Assembly: GCA_903825445.1 (NCBI GenBank)
Contig: CAIKAS010000006.1
Span: 24,387 to 88,386, forward strand
Reading direction: 5' to 3'
Origin: an uncultured Acidobacteriia bacterium
Lineage (GTDB): Bacteria; Acidobacteriota; Terriglobia; Bryobacterales; Bryobacteraceae
DNA: 64,000 nt
Shown: one piece after another, positions 8,409 through 16,618 of the stretch
Position numbering within the stretch: the first letter of the stretch is position 1
Layout: every line of letters starts with the position of its first letter
Position numbers and translations under genes: made by a program
Notes under the pieces: model-generated
What the model was told of the DNA's origin: nothing
The model's database searches: none
The model's input: only the letters and a program-made list of their open reading frames with translations

Positions 8409-9875
8409 ATGCGAACACTTTTTCTCAATCCCCCCTCCTTTGAGGGCTTCGACGGAGGTGCGAGTTCCCGATGGCCTGCGTCGCGGGAAATCGAGTCTTA
8501 CTGGTACCCCGTCTGGCTCTGCTATCCGGCAGGTATGTTGCCCGATAGCAAGGTCGTGGATGCGCCGTCGCAGGGAGTTTCCATCGAACAAACCGTCGAA
8601 ATGGCGGCTCAGTTTGAATTGCTGGTATTGTTCACCTCAACGCCCGGTTTCGATGTCGACGTCAAGATCTCGAAAATGATGAAGGGCCGCAACCCGAATC
8701 TGAAGATCTGTTTCGTCGGGCCTCCGGTTACTGTCGAACCCGACAAGGCGCTGAACGCTACCGATGCGATCGATTTTGTAATCCGCCGCGAATTCGATTA
8801 CCAGATTCGCGATTACGCCAACGGTACGCCAATCGAACAGATTCCAGGCGCCAGCTATCGCCAAGATGGGGTGATCGTACACAATCCAGAAGGCCCGGTG
8901 ATCGAAGATCTCGATTCTCTGCCGTGGGTGACGAAGGTCTACAAGCGCGATCTCGATACGACGCGCTACAACGTTCCATTCCTGCTGAATCCATATCTTT
9001 CGTTCTACACGTCGCGGGGTTGCCCGGCGATGTGTACGTTCTGCCTGTGGCCACAGACGCTCTCCGGTCATCGCTGGAGACTGCGTTCGAGTGACGATAT
9101 CGCAGCCGAAGTCGCGTATGTTCTGAAAGAACTGCCGCACATCAAGGAAATCTTCTTCGACGACGACACGTTCAACTACCGCAAAGAGCGCACCATTGAA
9201 GTTTGCTCAAAGCTGAAACCGTTGAATTTCACGTGGTCCTGCACGTCGCGCGTCACCACCGATTACGACACGCTGAAAGCCATGAAGGAAGCGGGCTGCC
9301 GTCTCCTCATCGTCGGCTACGAATCGGGGGATGCTCAGATTCTCAAGAACATCAAAAAGGGCGCGACCATCCAGATGGCCGAGCGCTTCACTGAAAACTG
9401 CCGCAAGTTGGGCCTCGTCATTCACGGCGACTTCATCGTCGGTCTGCCCGGCGAAACGCACGAAAGCATTCGCAAGACCATCGATTTTGCAAAGAAGCTC
9501 GATAACGAAACGATCCAGGTATCGATTGCGCATCCGTACCCTGGTACGGAGTTTCATACCTATGCTCAGAACAACGGTCTGATCTCCCTGGGCAACATCG
9601 TGGACGAACGCGGCAACCAGTTGCCGAAAGTTGTTTACGAAAACCTCAACGAAGCGGAACTGATGGATTGGGTGGAGCGCTTCTACAGCGAGTATTACTT
9701 CCGCCCGAAAGTGGTCTGGCGGATGGTGCGAAAGGTGATCTTTAATTCGCACGACCGCAAGCGTCTCATGAAGGAAGCCCGCGAATACATGTCGCTTCGT
9801 CGGCGCCGGAAGAAGTTCATCGCGGAGCAGCGGGAACAGCATCAGCCAGCGGTTTCGGCGCATGCAGGCGATTAG
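8409..9875 (+). CDS. hpnJ: Hopanoid radical SAM protein HpnJ
   Basis: 488 residues from the ATG at 8409; the frame is open 8 codons further, but the family begins MRTLFLNPP. An N-terminal B12-binding-like domain (about 1-150) is followed by a radical SAM core with the cluster motif CPAMCTFC at about 204-211. The overall sequence matches HpnJ, which is known to act in forming the cyclitol ether head group of bacteriohopanetetrol. It is the first gene of a coupled four-gene operon ending with hpnI. The deacetylase HpnK, which works between them, is not in this window. Confidence 0.9.
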   Translation: MRTLFLNPPSFEGFDGGASSRWPASREIESYWYPVWLCYPAGMLPDSKVVDAPSQGVSIEQTVEMAAQFELLVLFTSTPGFDVDVKISKMMKGRNPNLKICFVGPPVTVEPDKALNATDAIDFVIRREFDYQIRDYANGTPIEQIPGASYRQDGVIVHNPEGPVIEDLDSLPWVTKVYKRDLDTTRYNVPFLLNPYLSFYTSRGCPAMCTFCLWPQTLSGHRWRLRSSDDIAAEVAYVLKELPHIKEIFFDDDTFNYRKERTIEVCSKLKPLNFTWSCTSRVTTDYDTLKAMKEAGCRLLIVGYESGDAQILKNIKKGATIQMAERFTENCRKLGLVIHGDFIVGLPGETHESIRKTIDFAKKLDNETIQVSIAHPYPGTEFHTYAQNNGLISLGNIVDERGNQLPKVVYENLNEAELMDWVERFYSEYYFRPKVVWRMVRKVIFNSHDRKRLMKEAREYMSLRRRRKKFIAEQREQHQPAVSAHAGD

Positions 9876-10302
9876 TCACGACACGGTCCACGCTTCGGTG
9901 GCAGATCACACAAGGCTCCGGGCGAAGACTCGCCAGTTCACCGCTATCGTGGTCGTCAGCAACGTGACAGGAAACTCCGCTCTCACTCATGGCATGAAGC
10001 TGTTGGGCGATATTGGCAACTCACCGCTGGCTCTGATTGGAGCATTGTTCCATCCCTGGGTAGCTTTGGGCGTCGCGCTGCTGGTTCTCTGGACCCTCAC
10101 ACAAATGGCCCTGCTGAGCTGGGCCGATCTCAGCTATGTTTTGCCCGTCACAGCAATTGGGTACGTGCTGACCGCGCTCTCCGGCAAGTTTGTCCTCGGC
10201 GAAACGGTCACAGCGACCCACTGGGCTGGAATCTTCCTGATCACCTGCGGCGTCACCCTGGTGGGGATGACTTCGCCTGTTACCCACCAGGTGCATCGAT
10301 GA
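9862..10302 (+). CDS. Small EamA/SMR-type four-TM transporter subunit 1
   Basis: 146 residues. After a polar N-terminus of about 25 residues come four hydrophobic helices (about 28-48, 52-80, 88-110, 112-140) with the G/A-rich pattern of EamA/DMT half-size proteins such as EmrE or ArnE/ArnF. It overlaps the end of hpnJ by 14 nt, and its stop overlaps the next start (ATGA). Its place between hpnJ and hpnI suggests it moves a hopanoid, its sugar-lipid donor or the finished glycolipid across the membrane. That role is inference; the fold family is clear. Confidence 0.85.
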   Translation: MQAISHDTVHASVADHTRLRAKTRQFTAIVVVSNVTGNSALTHGMKLLGDIGNSPLALIGALFHPWVALGVALLVLWTLTQMALLSWADLSYVLPVTAIGYVLTALSGKFVLGETVTATHWAGIFLITCGVTLVGMTSPVTHQVHR

Positions 10303-10661
10303 AGTGGATACTGGTCGCTATTCTCGTGGGATCCACAACCCTTGGAGACGTCGCCCGCGCGCGCGGCATGAAATCGCATGGCGAGGTCCGGGAGTTTCAT
10401 CCCGGAGCCATCAGCAGTGCCCTCTTTGCACTCGCGCAAAACAAGTGGGTGATCCTCTCCACTTGCGCCATGGCTATATCGTTCTTCAGTTTCATCCGGC
10501 TCGTCTCCATCGCTCCATTGAGTTTTGCAGTACCGGTATCCGCTCTGACTTTCATACCAGAAACTATCCTCGCGCGAACTTTCCTCAAGGAGAAAGTCGA
10601 TTGGCGCCGATGGGCCGGCGCTGGACTTATCCTCGGCGGCGTGATATTAATTTCCCGATGA
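10299..10661 (+). CDS. Small EamA/SMR-type four-TM transporter subunit 2
   Basis: 120 residues with four predicted TM helices and the typical last-helix pattern WAGAGLILGGVILIS. It starts on an ATGA overlap with the previous gene and ends on an ATGA overlap with hpnI. Two adjacent, unequal half-size EamA proteins resemble the ArnE/ArnF arrangement, in which both form a heterodimeric flippase. Together with the preceding gene it probably forms one transporter working with the hopanoid enzymes. Confidence 0.85.
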   Translation: MKWILVAILVGSTTLGDVARARGMKSHGEVREFHPGAISSALFALAQNKWVILSTCAMAISFFSFIRLVSIAPLSFAVPVSALTFIPETILARTFLKEKVDWRRWAGAGLILGGVILISR

Positions 10662-11767
10662 TGGCGTTATTTCCTGCCGCCGCGGCGATTCTGGTCGGTT
10701 GTGGTGCCATTTACAACCTGCTCGCAATCGCCGGGGCCGTCCGCTTCAGTCGCGCACTGCCCCTTTCGCGATACCGTCCGCCCGTCTCCATTCTGAAGCC
10801 CGTGCGCGGAAGAGATCCCGGCTTCTTCGACGCGATTTACTCGCACGCCCATCAAAGTTATCCCGAGTTTGAGATTCTCTTCGGCATCTCACAACCCGGC
10901 GACCCCGCTGTTCAGGACATTGAGCGACTCCAGCGCGGCTTTCCCTCGCTCTCAATACGCATCATCGACACCACCAACGACGCCCCCAACGGCAAAGTGG
11001 GATCGCTGGAAATCCTGGCCCGCGAGGCAAAGTTCGACATTCTGCTGGTCAATGACGGCGACATCACCGTGGAACGCGACTACCTGAAGAGCGTAGTGAG
11101 TCTGCTGAGTGATCACAAAGTCGGTCTTGTAACCGGAATGTATCGTGCGAGAGGAGCTTCGATCGCCGCCAATGCCGAAGCGCTCGGCATTATTACGGAG
11201 TTTGTCCCGAGCGTATTAGTCGCACGACTCCTCTCATCGGGTGGATTCGCGCTTGGCGCGACCATGGCATTCAGCAAAGAAGATCTTGCTGGAATCGGCG
11301 GTTTTGCCGCAATTCGCGACTACCTTGCCGACGATTACCAGTTGGGCGCCCGCATCGCGGCACTTGGCAAGAGAATCGCCATGTGCGATTCAGTGGTAGT
11401 CACGAATCTCGGTGCCGGCTCATGGCACGACGTGTGGAAGCATCAGGTCCGCTGGTCGCGAACCATTCGCGTGTCGCGGCCCGTCGGATACGCTGGTTAT
11501 CTGGTGACACAGGCGACGCTTTGGTGCCTGCTTGCCGCGCTGACAGGACACTGGAGAATTGCTCTGGCTGGCGAGCTTGTGCGGCTCATCGCCGCCGGAA
11601 CCGCGATGTGGACCATGGGCGACTACGAAATGTCCCACCTTGCCTTCGTCCCGCTGCGAGATCTGTTCGGGTTCGCGGTCTGGTGCGGTGGAATGTTCGG
11701 CAACACCGTGGAATGGCGTGGCATCCGGTTTCGCTTAAAACGCGACGGAAGGATAGAACCGGTCTAA
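10658..11767 (+). CDS. hpnI: Hopanoid-associated glycosyltransferase HpnI
   Basis: 369 residues. The ATG at 10658 overlaps the previous stop by 4 nt; the open frame upstream is a shadow. It has an N-terminal TM helix, then a GT2 domain with SILKPVRG, a metal-binding N-D-G-D segment (LLVNDGDITVERDYL), DDYQLGAR and a QxxRW-like QVRWSRT motif, and C-terminal TM helices. This matches ceramide-glucosyltransferase-like HpnI, which attaches N-acetylglucosamine to bacteriohopanetetrol at the membrane. It converges with ridA, overlapping by 4 nt. Confidence 0.9.
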   Translation: MMALFPAAAAILVGCGAIYNLLAIAGAVRFSRALPLSRYRPPVSILKPVRGRDPGFFDAIYSHAHQSYPEFEILFGISQPGDPAVQDIERLQRGFPSLSIRIIDTTNDAPNGKVGSLEILAREAKFDILLVNDGDITVERDYLKSVVSLLSDHKVGLVTGMYRARGASIAANAEALGIITEFVPSVLVARLLSSGGFALGATMAFSKEDLAGIGGFAAIRDYLADDYQLGARIAALGKRIAMCDSVVVTNLGAGSWHDVWKHQVRWSRTIRVSRPVGYAGYLVTQATLWCLLAALTGHWRIALAGELVRLIAAGTAMWTMGDYEMSHLAFVPLRDLFGFAVWCGGMFGNTVEWRGIRFRLKRDGRIEPV

Positions 11768-12150
11768 GCAGTCTTCGGCTTGTACGCCACGCAGTCGATT
11801 TCCACCTTGATATCCGCCGCGAAGCCGCAAACGATTGTCGAACGCGCAGGTTTGGCGTTACCGAAAAACTCAATGTAGACCTCGTTCATAGCCGCGAAGT
11901 CGTTGCCGTCTTTGATGTAAACACCCACGCGAACCACATCGGCAAGCGTGGCGCCTGCGCCTTCCAGAACCAGCTTCACGTTGTTGAGAGCTATGCGTGT
12001 CTCATGCTGAACGTCGCCGCTCGAGAGCTGATTCGTAGCCGGATCTACCGGCACTTGGCCGGAGACGAAAATAAAATCGCCTGCGCGCACGGCCGGTGAA
12101 TAAGGTCCGCGCGGAGCGGGGATTCCTGGTGGACTGAGTCTTTCGATCAT
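11764..12150 (-). CDS. RidA family enamine/imine deaminase
   Basis: 128 residues of the YjgF/YER057c/UK114 fold. The C-terminal Arg and Glu that bind the substrate carboxylate and water are recognisable (PARSTIVCGFAA and VEIDCVAY). The ATG at 12150 is preferred over a TTG at 12156 because AAGGA stands 8 nt before it; it then lies 2 nt after the trxB stop. Known members hydrolyse reactive 2-aminoacrylate-type intermediates. It is the last gene of the iron/redox operon. Confidence 0.88.
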   Translation of the reverse strand: MIERLSPPGIPAPRGPYSPAVRAGDFIFVSGQVPVDPATNQLSSGDVQHETRIALNNVKLVLEGAGATLADVVRVGVYIKDGNDFAAMNEVYIEFFGNAKPARSTIVCGFAADIKVEIDCVAYKPKTA

Positions 12151-12152
12151 GA

Positions 12153-13076
12153 TCAATGTCCTTCGTGTTCGAGTAAGCGCTCGGCTTCAATAGCAGCCAT
12201 GCAACCCGCACCAGCTGCCGTAATCGCCTGCCGGTAAACGCGATCCTGCACGTCGCCCGCGTGGAACACGCCGTGGATGTTCGTGCGCGCGCCGCCGTGA
12301 GAAAGCAGATAGCCATCCGGATCCAGGTCGAGTTGGCCCTTGAAAACCTGCGTGTTTGGAATGTGGCCGATCGCGATGACCAGGCCGTCCACATCGCGCA
12401 TTTGAGTCTCACCGGTGACCAGATTGCGCAGCCGAACCGAGGTGACAAGGTTCTGGCCCAGATCGAAAACCTCTTCGATGGCCGTGTTCATGATGAACTC
12501 TATCTTCGGGTTTGCCTTCGCGCGGTCCAGCATGATCTTGGAAGCGCGGAAGGTGTCGCGGCGATGCACCAGCGCCACCTTGCGGCCGAAGCGTGTCAGG
12601 AAGTTCGCTTCTTCCATGGCGGAATCGCCGCCACCCACCACCATAATTTCCTTATCGCGATAGAAGAAGCCGTCGCAGGTAGCGCAGGAACTCACCCCGT
12701 GGCCGATCAGCTTCTGTTCTGACGGCAGATCGAGCCATCGGGCCTTCGCGCCGGAAGCGATAATCAGCGTCCGGGTCTCGATCCACTCCCCTTCCACCTT
12801 GAGCCGGAACGGGCGTTTCGACAGATCGGCTTCGCTCACTTCGCCGTCCTGGTAGATGGCGCCGAAACGCTCCGCCTGTTTCTTAATGTTCTCCACCAAA
12901 TCGGGGCCGTTGATGCCTTCCGGAAAGCCCGGAAAGTTCTCGACTTCAGTGGTGAGAGAAAGCTGGCCGCCAATCTCCAAACCCTTGATCACGAGCGGTT
13001 TCAGACCGGCCCGCGCAGTGTAAACGGCAGCTGTGTTTCCGGCGCAACCGGAACCGATGATGACGACGTTATGCAT
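12153..13076 (-). CDS. trxB: Thioredoxin-disulfide reductase
   Basis: 307 residues, standard length. FAD-binding GSGCAGNTAA at 8-17, redox-active C131-A-T-C134, NADPH-binding GGGDSAMEEA, and C-terminal FAD motif GVFHAGDVQDRVYRQA. It reduces thioredoxin with NADPH in the cytoplasm. It lies 21 bp downstream of the ABC ATPase gene and 2 bp upstream of ridA. Association with the Ftr1/ABC genes suggests it may supply reducing power to that system as well as serving the general thioredoxin cycle. Confidence 0.95.
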   Translation of the reverse strand: MHNVVIIGSGCAGNTAAVYTARAGLKPLVIKGLEIGGQLSLTTEVENFPGFPEGINGPDLVENIKKQAERFGAIYQDGEVSEADLSKRPFRLKVEGEWIETRTLIIASGAKARWLDLPSEQKLIGHGVSSCATCDGFFYRDKEIMVVGGGDSAMEEANFLTRFGRKVALVHRRDTFRASKIMLDRAKANPKIEFIMNTAIEEVFDLGQNLVTSVRLRNLVTGETQMRDVDGLVIAIGHIPNTQVFKGQLDLDPDGYLLSHGGARTNIHGVFHAGDVQDRVYRQAITAAGAGCMAAIEAERLLEHEGH

Positions 13077-13097
13077 GAGGTTTAATTTCTGAGCCTA

Positions 13098-14231
13098 TCA
13101 GATGCCCTTCAGACCGCTCAGGATGCTTTGCGCTTCCATGGAATCGAGAACGCGCCTCTCCTCACAGCAAGGGCCGCGTGGAATTCGGCTGCCATGCGGG
13201 CAAGCGTCCGGATGGCCGAGGAGCGAGCACATGCGATCTGTAACTTCCGGACTGAGAATATGTTCGAACTTGCAGGCGCTGGCTTCTATTTCGTCCTCAT
13301 CGTGAATTCCCAGAACGTCGCGGAAGAGGCGCTCGGCCAGACGGTGACGCCGGATAACGTCGCGCGCGCGTGCTTCCCCCGCGGGAGTAAACTCGCCTTC
13401 GCCATTGCGGACTGCCACCAGGCCAATGCCGGCCATCGTATTGATCAGCTTGCGCCACTGCACTTCGGTGAAGCTGTGCGATTCCACGTGCCCGCCCGGT
13501 TCACCGCGCGTCCACAAATGTTCCAGCACCTCGTCGAAGTCCTGATTCTCTTCCGCCGAGAAGACCAGCAATTCTTTGATGCGGCCATGCTCCAGATGGA
13601 CGCGACGGTCGGCAAGCTTGCCTGCGTTTTCGTCGTGCGTCACCATCACGATAGTGCGGCCTTGTCCGTGCAACCGGCTTAGCAGATCAAACACAATGCG
13701 CTGATTCTCGGCGTCCAGGTTGCCAGTCGGCTCGTCCGCCAGAATGATCTTCGGATCGTTGACAAGTGCGCGGGCAATGGCAACGCGCTGCTGTTCCCCA
13801 CCGGAAAGCTGTGATGGCAGATGCATCGCGCGGTCGGCCAGGTCCACTTGGCGAAGTGCGTCGAGCGCTTCTTTCTCATCGGTCATGCTGTGGAAGAACT
13901 GGGCCAGCATCACGTTTTCAATCGCCGTGAGATGCGGCACCAAATGGAACTGCTGGAAGATGAATCCGACCGTCTCGCTCCGAAACCGGACCAGGTCGCT
14001 GCGGCGAAGCTTTGAAGTATCCGTGCCACCGATGAGCAACTGCCCGCTGGTGGCCTGATCGAGACAGCCGATAAGATTCAGCAGGGTGGTCTTGCCGGAA
14101 CCGGATGGCCCCATGATGGCGATCCATTCACCACTGTGGGCCGTGAAGTTGATATTGTCGACGGCCCGCACGGCGGTGGCACCTTCGCCGTAGGCTTTGG
14201 TTACGCCGATGAGTTCAATCAAAACGCTCAT
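13098..14231 (-). CDS. ABC transporter ATPase fused to a DtxR-type metal-sensor domain
   Basis: 377 residues from the ATG at 14231 (a GTG 4 codons upstream has its G-rich site too close). Residues 1-225 are a MacB/LolD-type ATPase: Walker A G41-P-S-G-S-G-K-T48, Q-loop FIFQQF, signature LSGGEQQR, Walker [10 protein letters not shown]-loop MVTHDEN. Residues about 235-377 resemble an iron-dependent repressor of the DtxR/IdeR family: a wing ending [10 protein letters not shown], then RRH296RLAE300RL and C320-K-F-E323-H324, equivalent to DtxR His79, Glu83, Cys102, Glu105, His106. DtxR His98 is Glu316 here. The C-terminus ends in a Cys-rich [12 protein letters not shown]. The helix-turn-helix part is divergent. 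It energises the two permeases encoded upstream; the fused domain probably senses iron. Confidence 0.93.
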   Translation of the reverse strand: MSVLIELIGVTKAYGEGATAVRAVDNINFTAHSGEWIAIMGPSGSGKTTLLNLIGCLDQATSGQLLIGGTDTSKLRRSDLVRFRSETVGFIFQQFHLVPHLTAIENVMLAQFFHSMTDEKEALDALRQVDLADRAMHLPSQLSGGEQQRVAIARALVNDPKIILADEPTGNLDAENQRIVFDLLSRLHGQGRTIVMVTHDENAGKLADRRVHLEHGRIKELLVFSAEENQDFDEVLEHLWTRGEPGGHVESHSFTEVQWRKLINTMAGIGLVAVRNGEGEFTPAGEARARDVIRRHRLAERLFRDVLGIHDEDEIEASACKFEHILSPEVTDRMCSLLGHPDACPHGSRIPRGPCCEERRVLDSMEAQSILSGLKGI

Positions 14232-14235
14232 TCGT

Positions 14236-15351
14236 TCACTCACCCCTCAGGATAACCGCCGGCTGAATATTCCAGATGCGCGCCGTGGCGATCGCCGTCG
14301 CCAGCGTCGAGACGAGAAGCATCACGGCGCCGACTCCGGCAAACACCAGCCAGTCCGGTTCCACGCGGAAGACCCCGCCGAAAACGTCCCGACCTATGAG
14401 TGCCGCAGCGAAGATGCCGCCGAGATAGCCCAGCAGCGTTGCCACAACTGCCAGCGTCGCGGACTCGGAGATAAAGAATGCGGCGATGCGGCGTTCCGCG
14501 CCGCCGAGTGCCTTCATGATGCCGATTTCTTTCGAGCGCTCGATCACCATTTCGCTGAAGTTGCTGGTGACGCAAAGCGTCGTGATGGCGAGAATCAAAA
14601 ACGTGAGCAAAAGCAGCGCCGCCCGCATCTTCACGATGACATTCGATTCCGTACCCGCCACGGCGCGAACAGTCCGGATATCCACGGCCGGAAAATCCGC
14701 CGCGAGATTCGCGCGGATAGCTTCCAGCCGATCACCCGGCGCCTGAATTTCAACGACGCTGGCCTCGCTGGAGATACCGGAGATCGACGCGGCGGATGCG
14801 AAGTCGACGATCATCTCCTGGTCTTCTGATCCGCCTGTCGAGACAATGCCCGCGATCGTGCAGTTGAGTCCGCCACGACCCTGGGCGAATGTCGTCCCCA
14901 CACCCAGCCGCAGCCGGGCAGCCAGGAACTCACCGGCCAGGCAACTTCCGGGTCCGATGTTTCGTTCGCCCCGAACCTGCCAGTAGGCGGGTACGGAAAC
15001 GCTCTCCACTCCGGCTATCGGAAAGATCTGGCGCTCGTGCGTCGTCTCGACCGTTTTGGGGTCCAGGATTTGGCCGCTGGTTACCAGAAGCGGCGAAGCC
15101 TGAGCCCCCAGGCGTTTGGCTGCGTCGACGACCGACAACGGAACGGTGGCACCGTCCACCGGAACGGCCACCAGGTTCGCGCCGTAGTTGCGAAACTCGT
15201 CGCGAATCCGGTTGGCGACAGAAGCGTACACGCCAAACATTACGGTAGCCAGTGCGGCACCCACTGCGAGCGCTCCGAAGGCCAGCAGGAGCCGCTGCTT
15301 TCGATATTGCAAAGCGCTCAGGCTGAAACGGAGGAAGAAGCGCCAGGACAT
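14236..15351 (-). CDS. FtsX/MacB-like ABC permease 1
   Basis: About 371 residues from the ATG at 15351; a GTG at 15363 is in frame but lacks a properly spaced ribosome site. One N-terminal TM helix (RLLLAFGALAVGAALATVMFG), a periplasmic domain of about 200 residues, and three C-terminal TM helices with the FtsX signature (ERSKEIGIMKALGGAERRI) and the ending PAVILRGE. It lies between the second permease and the ATPase with gaps of 4 bp. The two permeases probably form a heterodimer with the ATPase, as in the Ftr1-associated ABC systems of Campylobacter and E. coli FetMP-type clusters. Confidence 0.88.
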   Translation of the reverse strand: MSWRFFLRFSLSALQYRKQRLLLAFGALAVGAALATVMFGVYASVANRIRDEFRNYGANLVAVPVDGATVPLSVVDAAKRLGAQASPLLVTSGQILDPKTVETTHERQIFPIAGVESVSVPAYWQVRGERNIGPGSCLAGEFLAARLRLGVGTTFAQGRGGLNCTIAGIVSTGGSEDQEMIVDFASAASISGISSEASVVEIQAPGDRLEAIRANLAADFPAVDIRTVRAVAGTESNVIVKMRAALLLLTFLILAITTLCVTSNFSEMVIERSKEIGIMKALGGAERRIAAFFISESATLAVVATLLGYLGGIFAAALIGRDVFGGVFRVEPDWLVFAGVGAVMLLVSTLATAIATARIWNIQPAVILRGE

Positions 15352-15355
15352 GGCC

Positions 15356-16603
15356 TCAGACACCCTCCCGGAGGATCACTGCAGGTTCCAGACGCAATGC
15401 CCGGCGCAGCGGTTGCGCCGCGCCGGCCAGCGCCACCAGCATCGCGGCCAGCATGATGATGAGCGGAAGTATCCACGAAATTTCAATCGCATCGTGAAAA
15501 ACGGATTCGCCAACCACACGCGCCAGCCACACTCCGGTAAATGAGCCCATAACTCCACCAACCAGACCAATCAAAGCGATCTCGGAACCAAGCAGCGTGG
15601 CCACCAGCCAGCGGGCGCCACCTATCGCCTGCATGATCGCGATTTCACCCCGGCGCTCCATCATCGTCGTAGCCGTCAGACTCCAGACGGTAAGCCCAGC
15701 CGAAAGCAGAGCGGCCAGCGTAATCAATGCCATCAAGCCGCTGATCTTGCTCAGTACCTTGCCTTCGGAATCCGCCACGCGCCGAACGGGACGCGCCTCG
15801 GTACCCGGTATTGCGGCTGCAATCTGATAAGCGATGGAGGTGACGTAATTCGTGCAGCTCCACTTCTCTAACTCCTTCGAGGTCATGTTCTTCGGATCTT
15901 TGCGTGCAAAGTCATCTTCCGGTTTCGTAAGCGCCGCAACATCGATCCGGTCCACTACGCCCGGCTGATGAGCCAGTTGTTGCAAACGCGCCAGCGGGAG
16001 CAGAACGCGGTCGTCCGCATCGTCGCCGGATGAAACTACACCTGCAACGTGACACGGCGCGCCGAGGACGTTAATGTCTGTCCCAGCCTTCCAGTTGTTT
16101 CGGCGGGCCACTCCCGCACCAATCATGCACTGGCCCGAATCATCCGACGGCCAGTTGCCCTGCGTAACTTGCCACGACGGGTTGACTGCCCGAATACCGC
16201 TCGTTTGAGTCGTGCCGTCTGGCGCCTGATAATCGTGCGCGAACCAGACGCCCTGAACCGTCAATGGGCCATCGTGCGCCAAGAGAGATGGCGCAAAGCC
16301 GGTGATATTCAGGCCCCAGAAAATCGACTTGATCTTCGGGACCATCGTCTCATCGATAAAACTTGCTGTACCAGATGCCGATGTTGTCACGCCACCCACA
16401 CCACCCGTAAGCGAAGCCGCCTGCGACGTCACAACGATGTTGGCTCCGGCCGCGCGCAGTTCCAGGTTCATCTTGTCGCCAATCGACAGCATCACGCCAA
16501 GCATGGCGGTTGCCACCGATGTGCCGAGAGCGATCGCGGCGACGATCAGCGCCTTGCGCCGCGGCGAGCGACGAATGGAATCGCGCACGAAACGGACAAT
16601 CAT
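15356..16603 (-). CDS. FtsX/MacB-like ABC permease 2
   Basis: 415 residues with the same plan as the next gene: TM helix near 18-42, large periplasmic domain, three C-terminal TM helices, signature ERRGEIAIMQAIGGARW, ending PAVILREGV. The periplasmic domain holds three cysteines (in QCMIGAG, APCHVAG and SCTNYV) that could bind metal or form disulfides. It starts 15 bp after the ftr1 stop. Its substrate is not set by sequence; context points to iron handling at the outer face of the inner membrane. Confidence 0.88.
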   Translation of the reverse strand: MIVRFVRDSIRRSPRRKALIVAAIALGTSVATAMLGVMLSIGDKMNLELRAAGANIVVTSQAASLTGGVGGVTTSASGTASFIDETMVPKIKSIFWGLNITGFAPSLLAHDGPLTVQGVWFAHDYQAPDGTTQTSGIRAVNPSWQVTQGNWPSDDSGQCMIGAGVARRNNWKAGTDINVLGAPCHVAGVVSSGDDADDRVLLPLARLQQLAHQPGVVDRIDVAALTKPEDDFARKDPKNMTSKELEKWSCTNYVTSIAYQIAAAIPGTEARPVRRVADSEGKVLSKISGLMALITLAALLSAGLTVWSLTATTMMERRGEIAIMQAIGGARWLVATLLGSEIALIGLVGGVMGSFTGVWLARVVGESVFHDAIEISWILPLIIMLAAMLVALAGAAQPLRRALRLEPAVILREGV

Positions 16604-16618
16604 CTGGAAACTCCCGCT

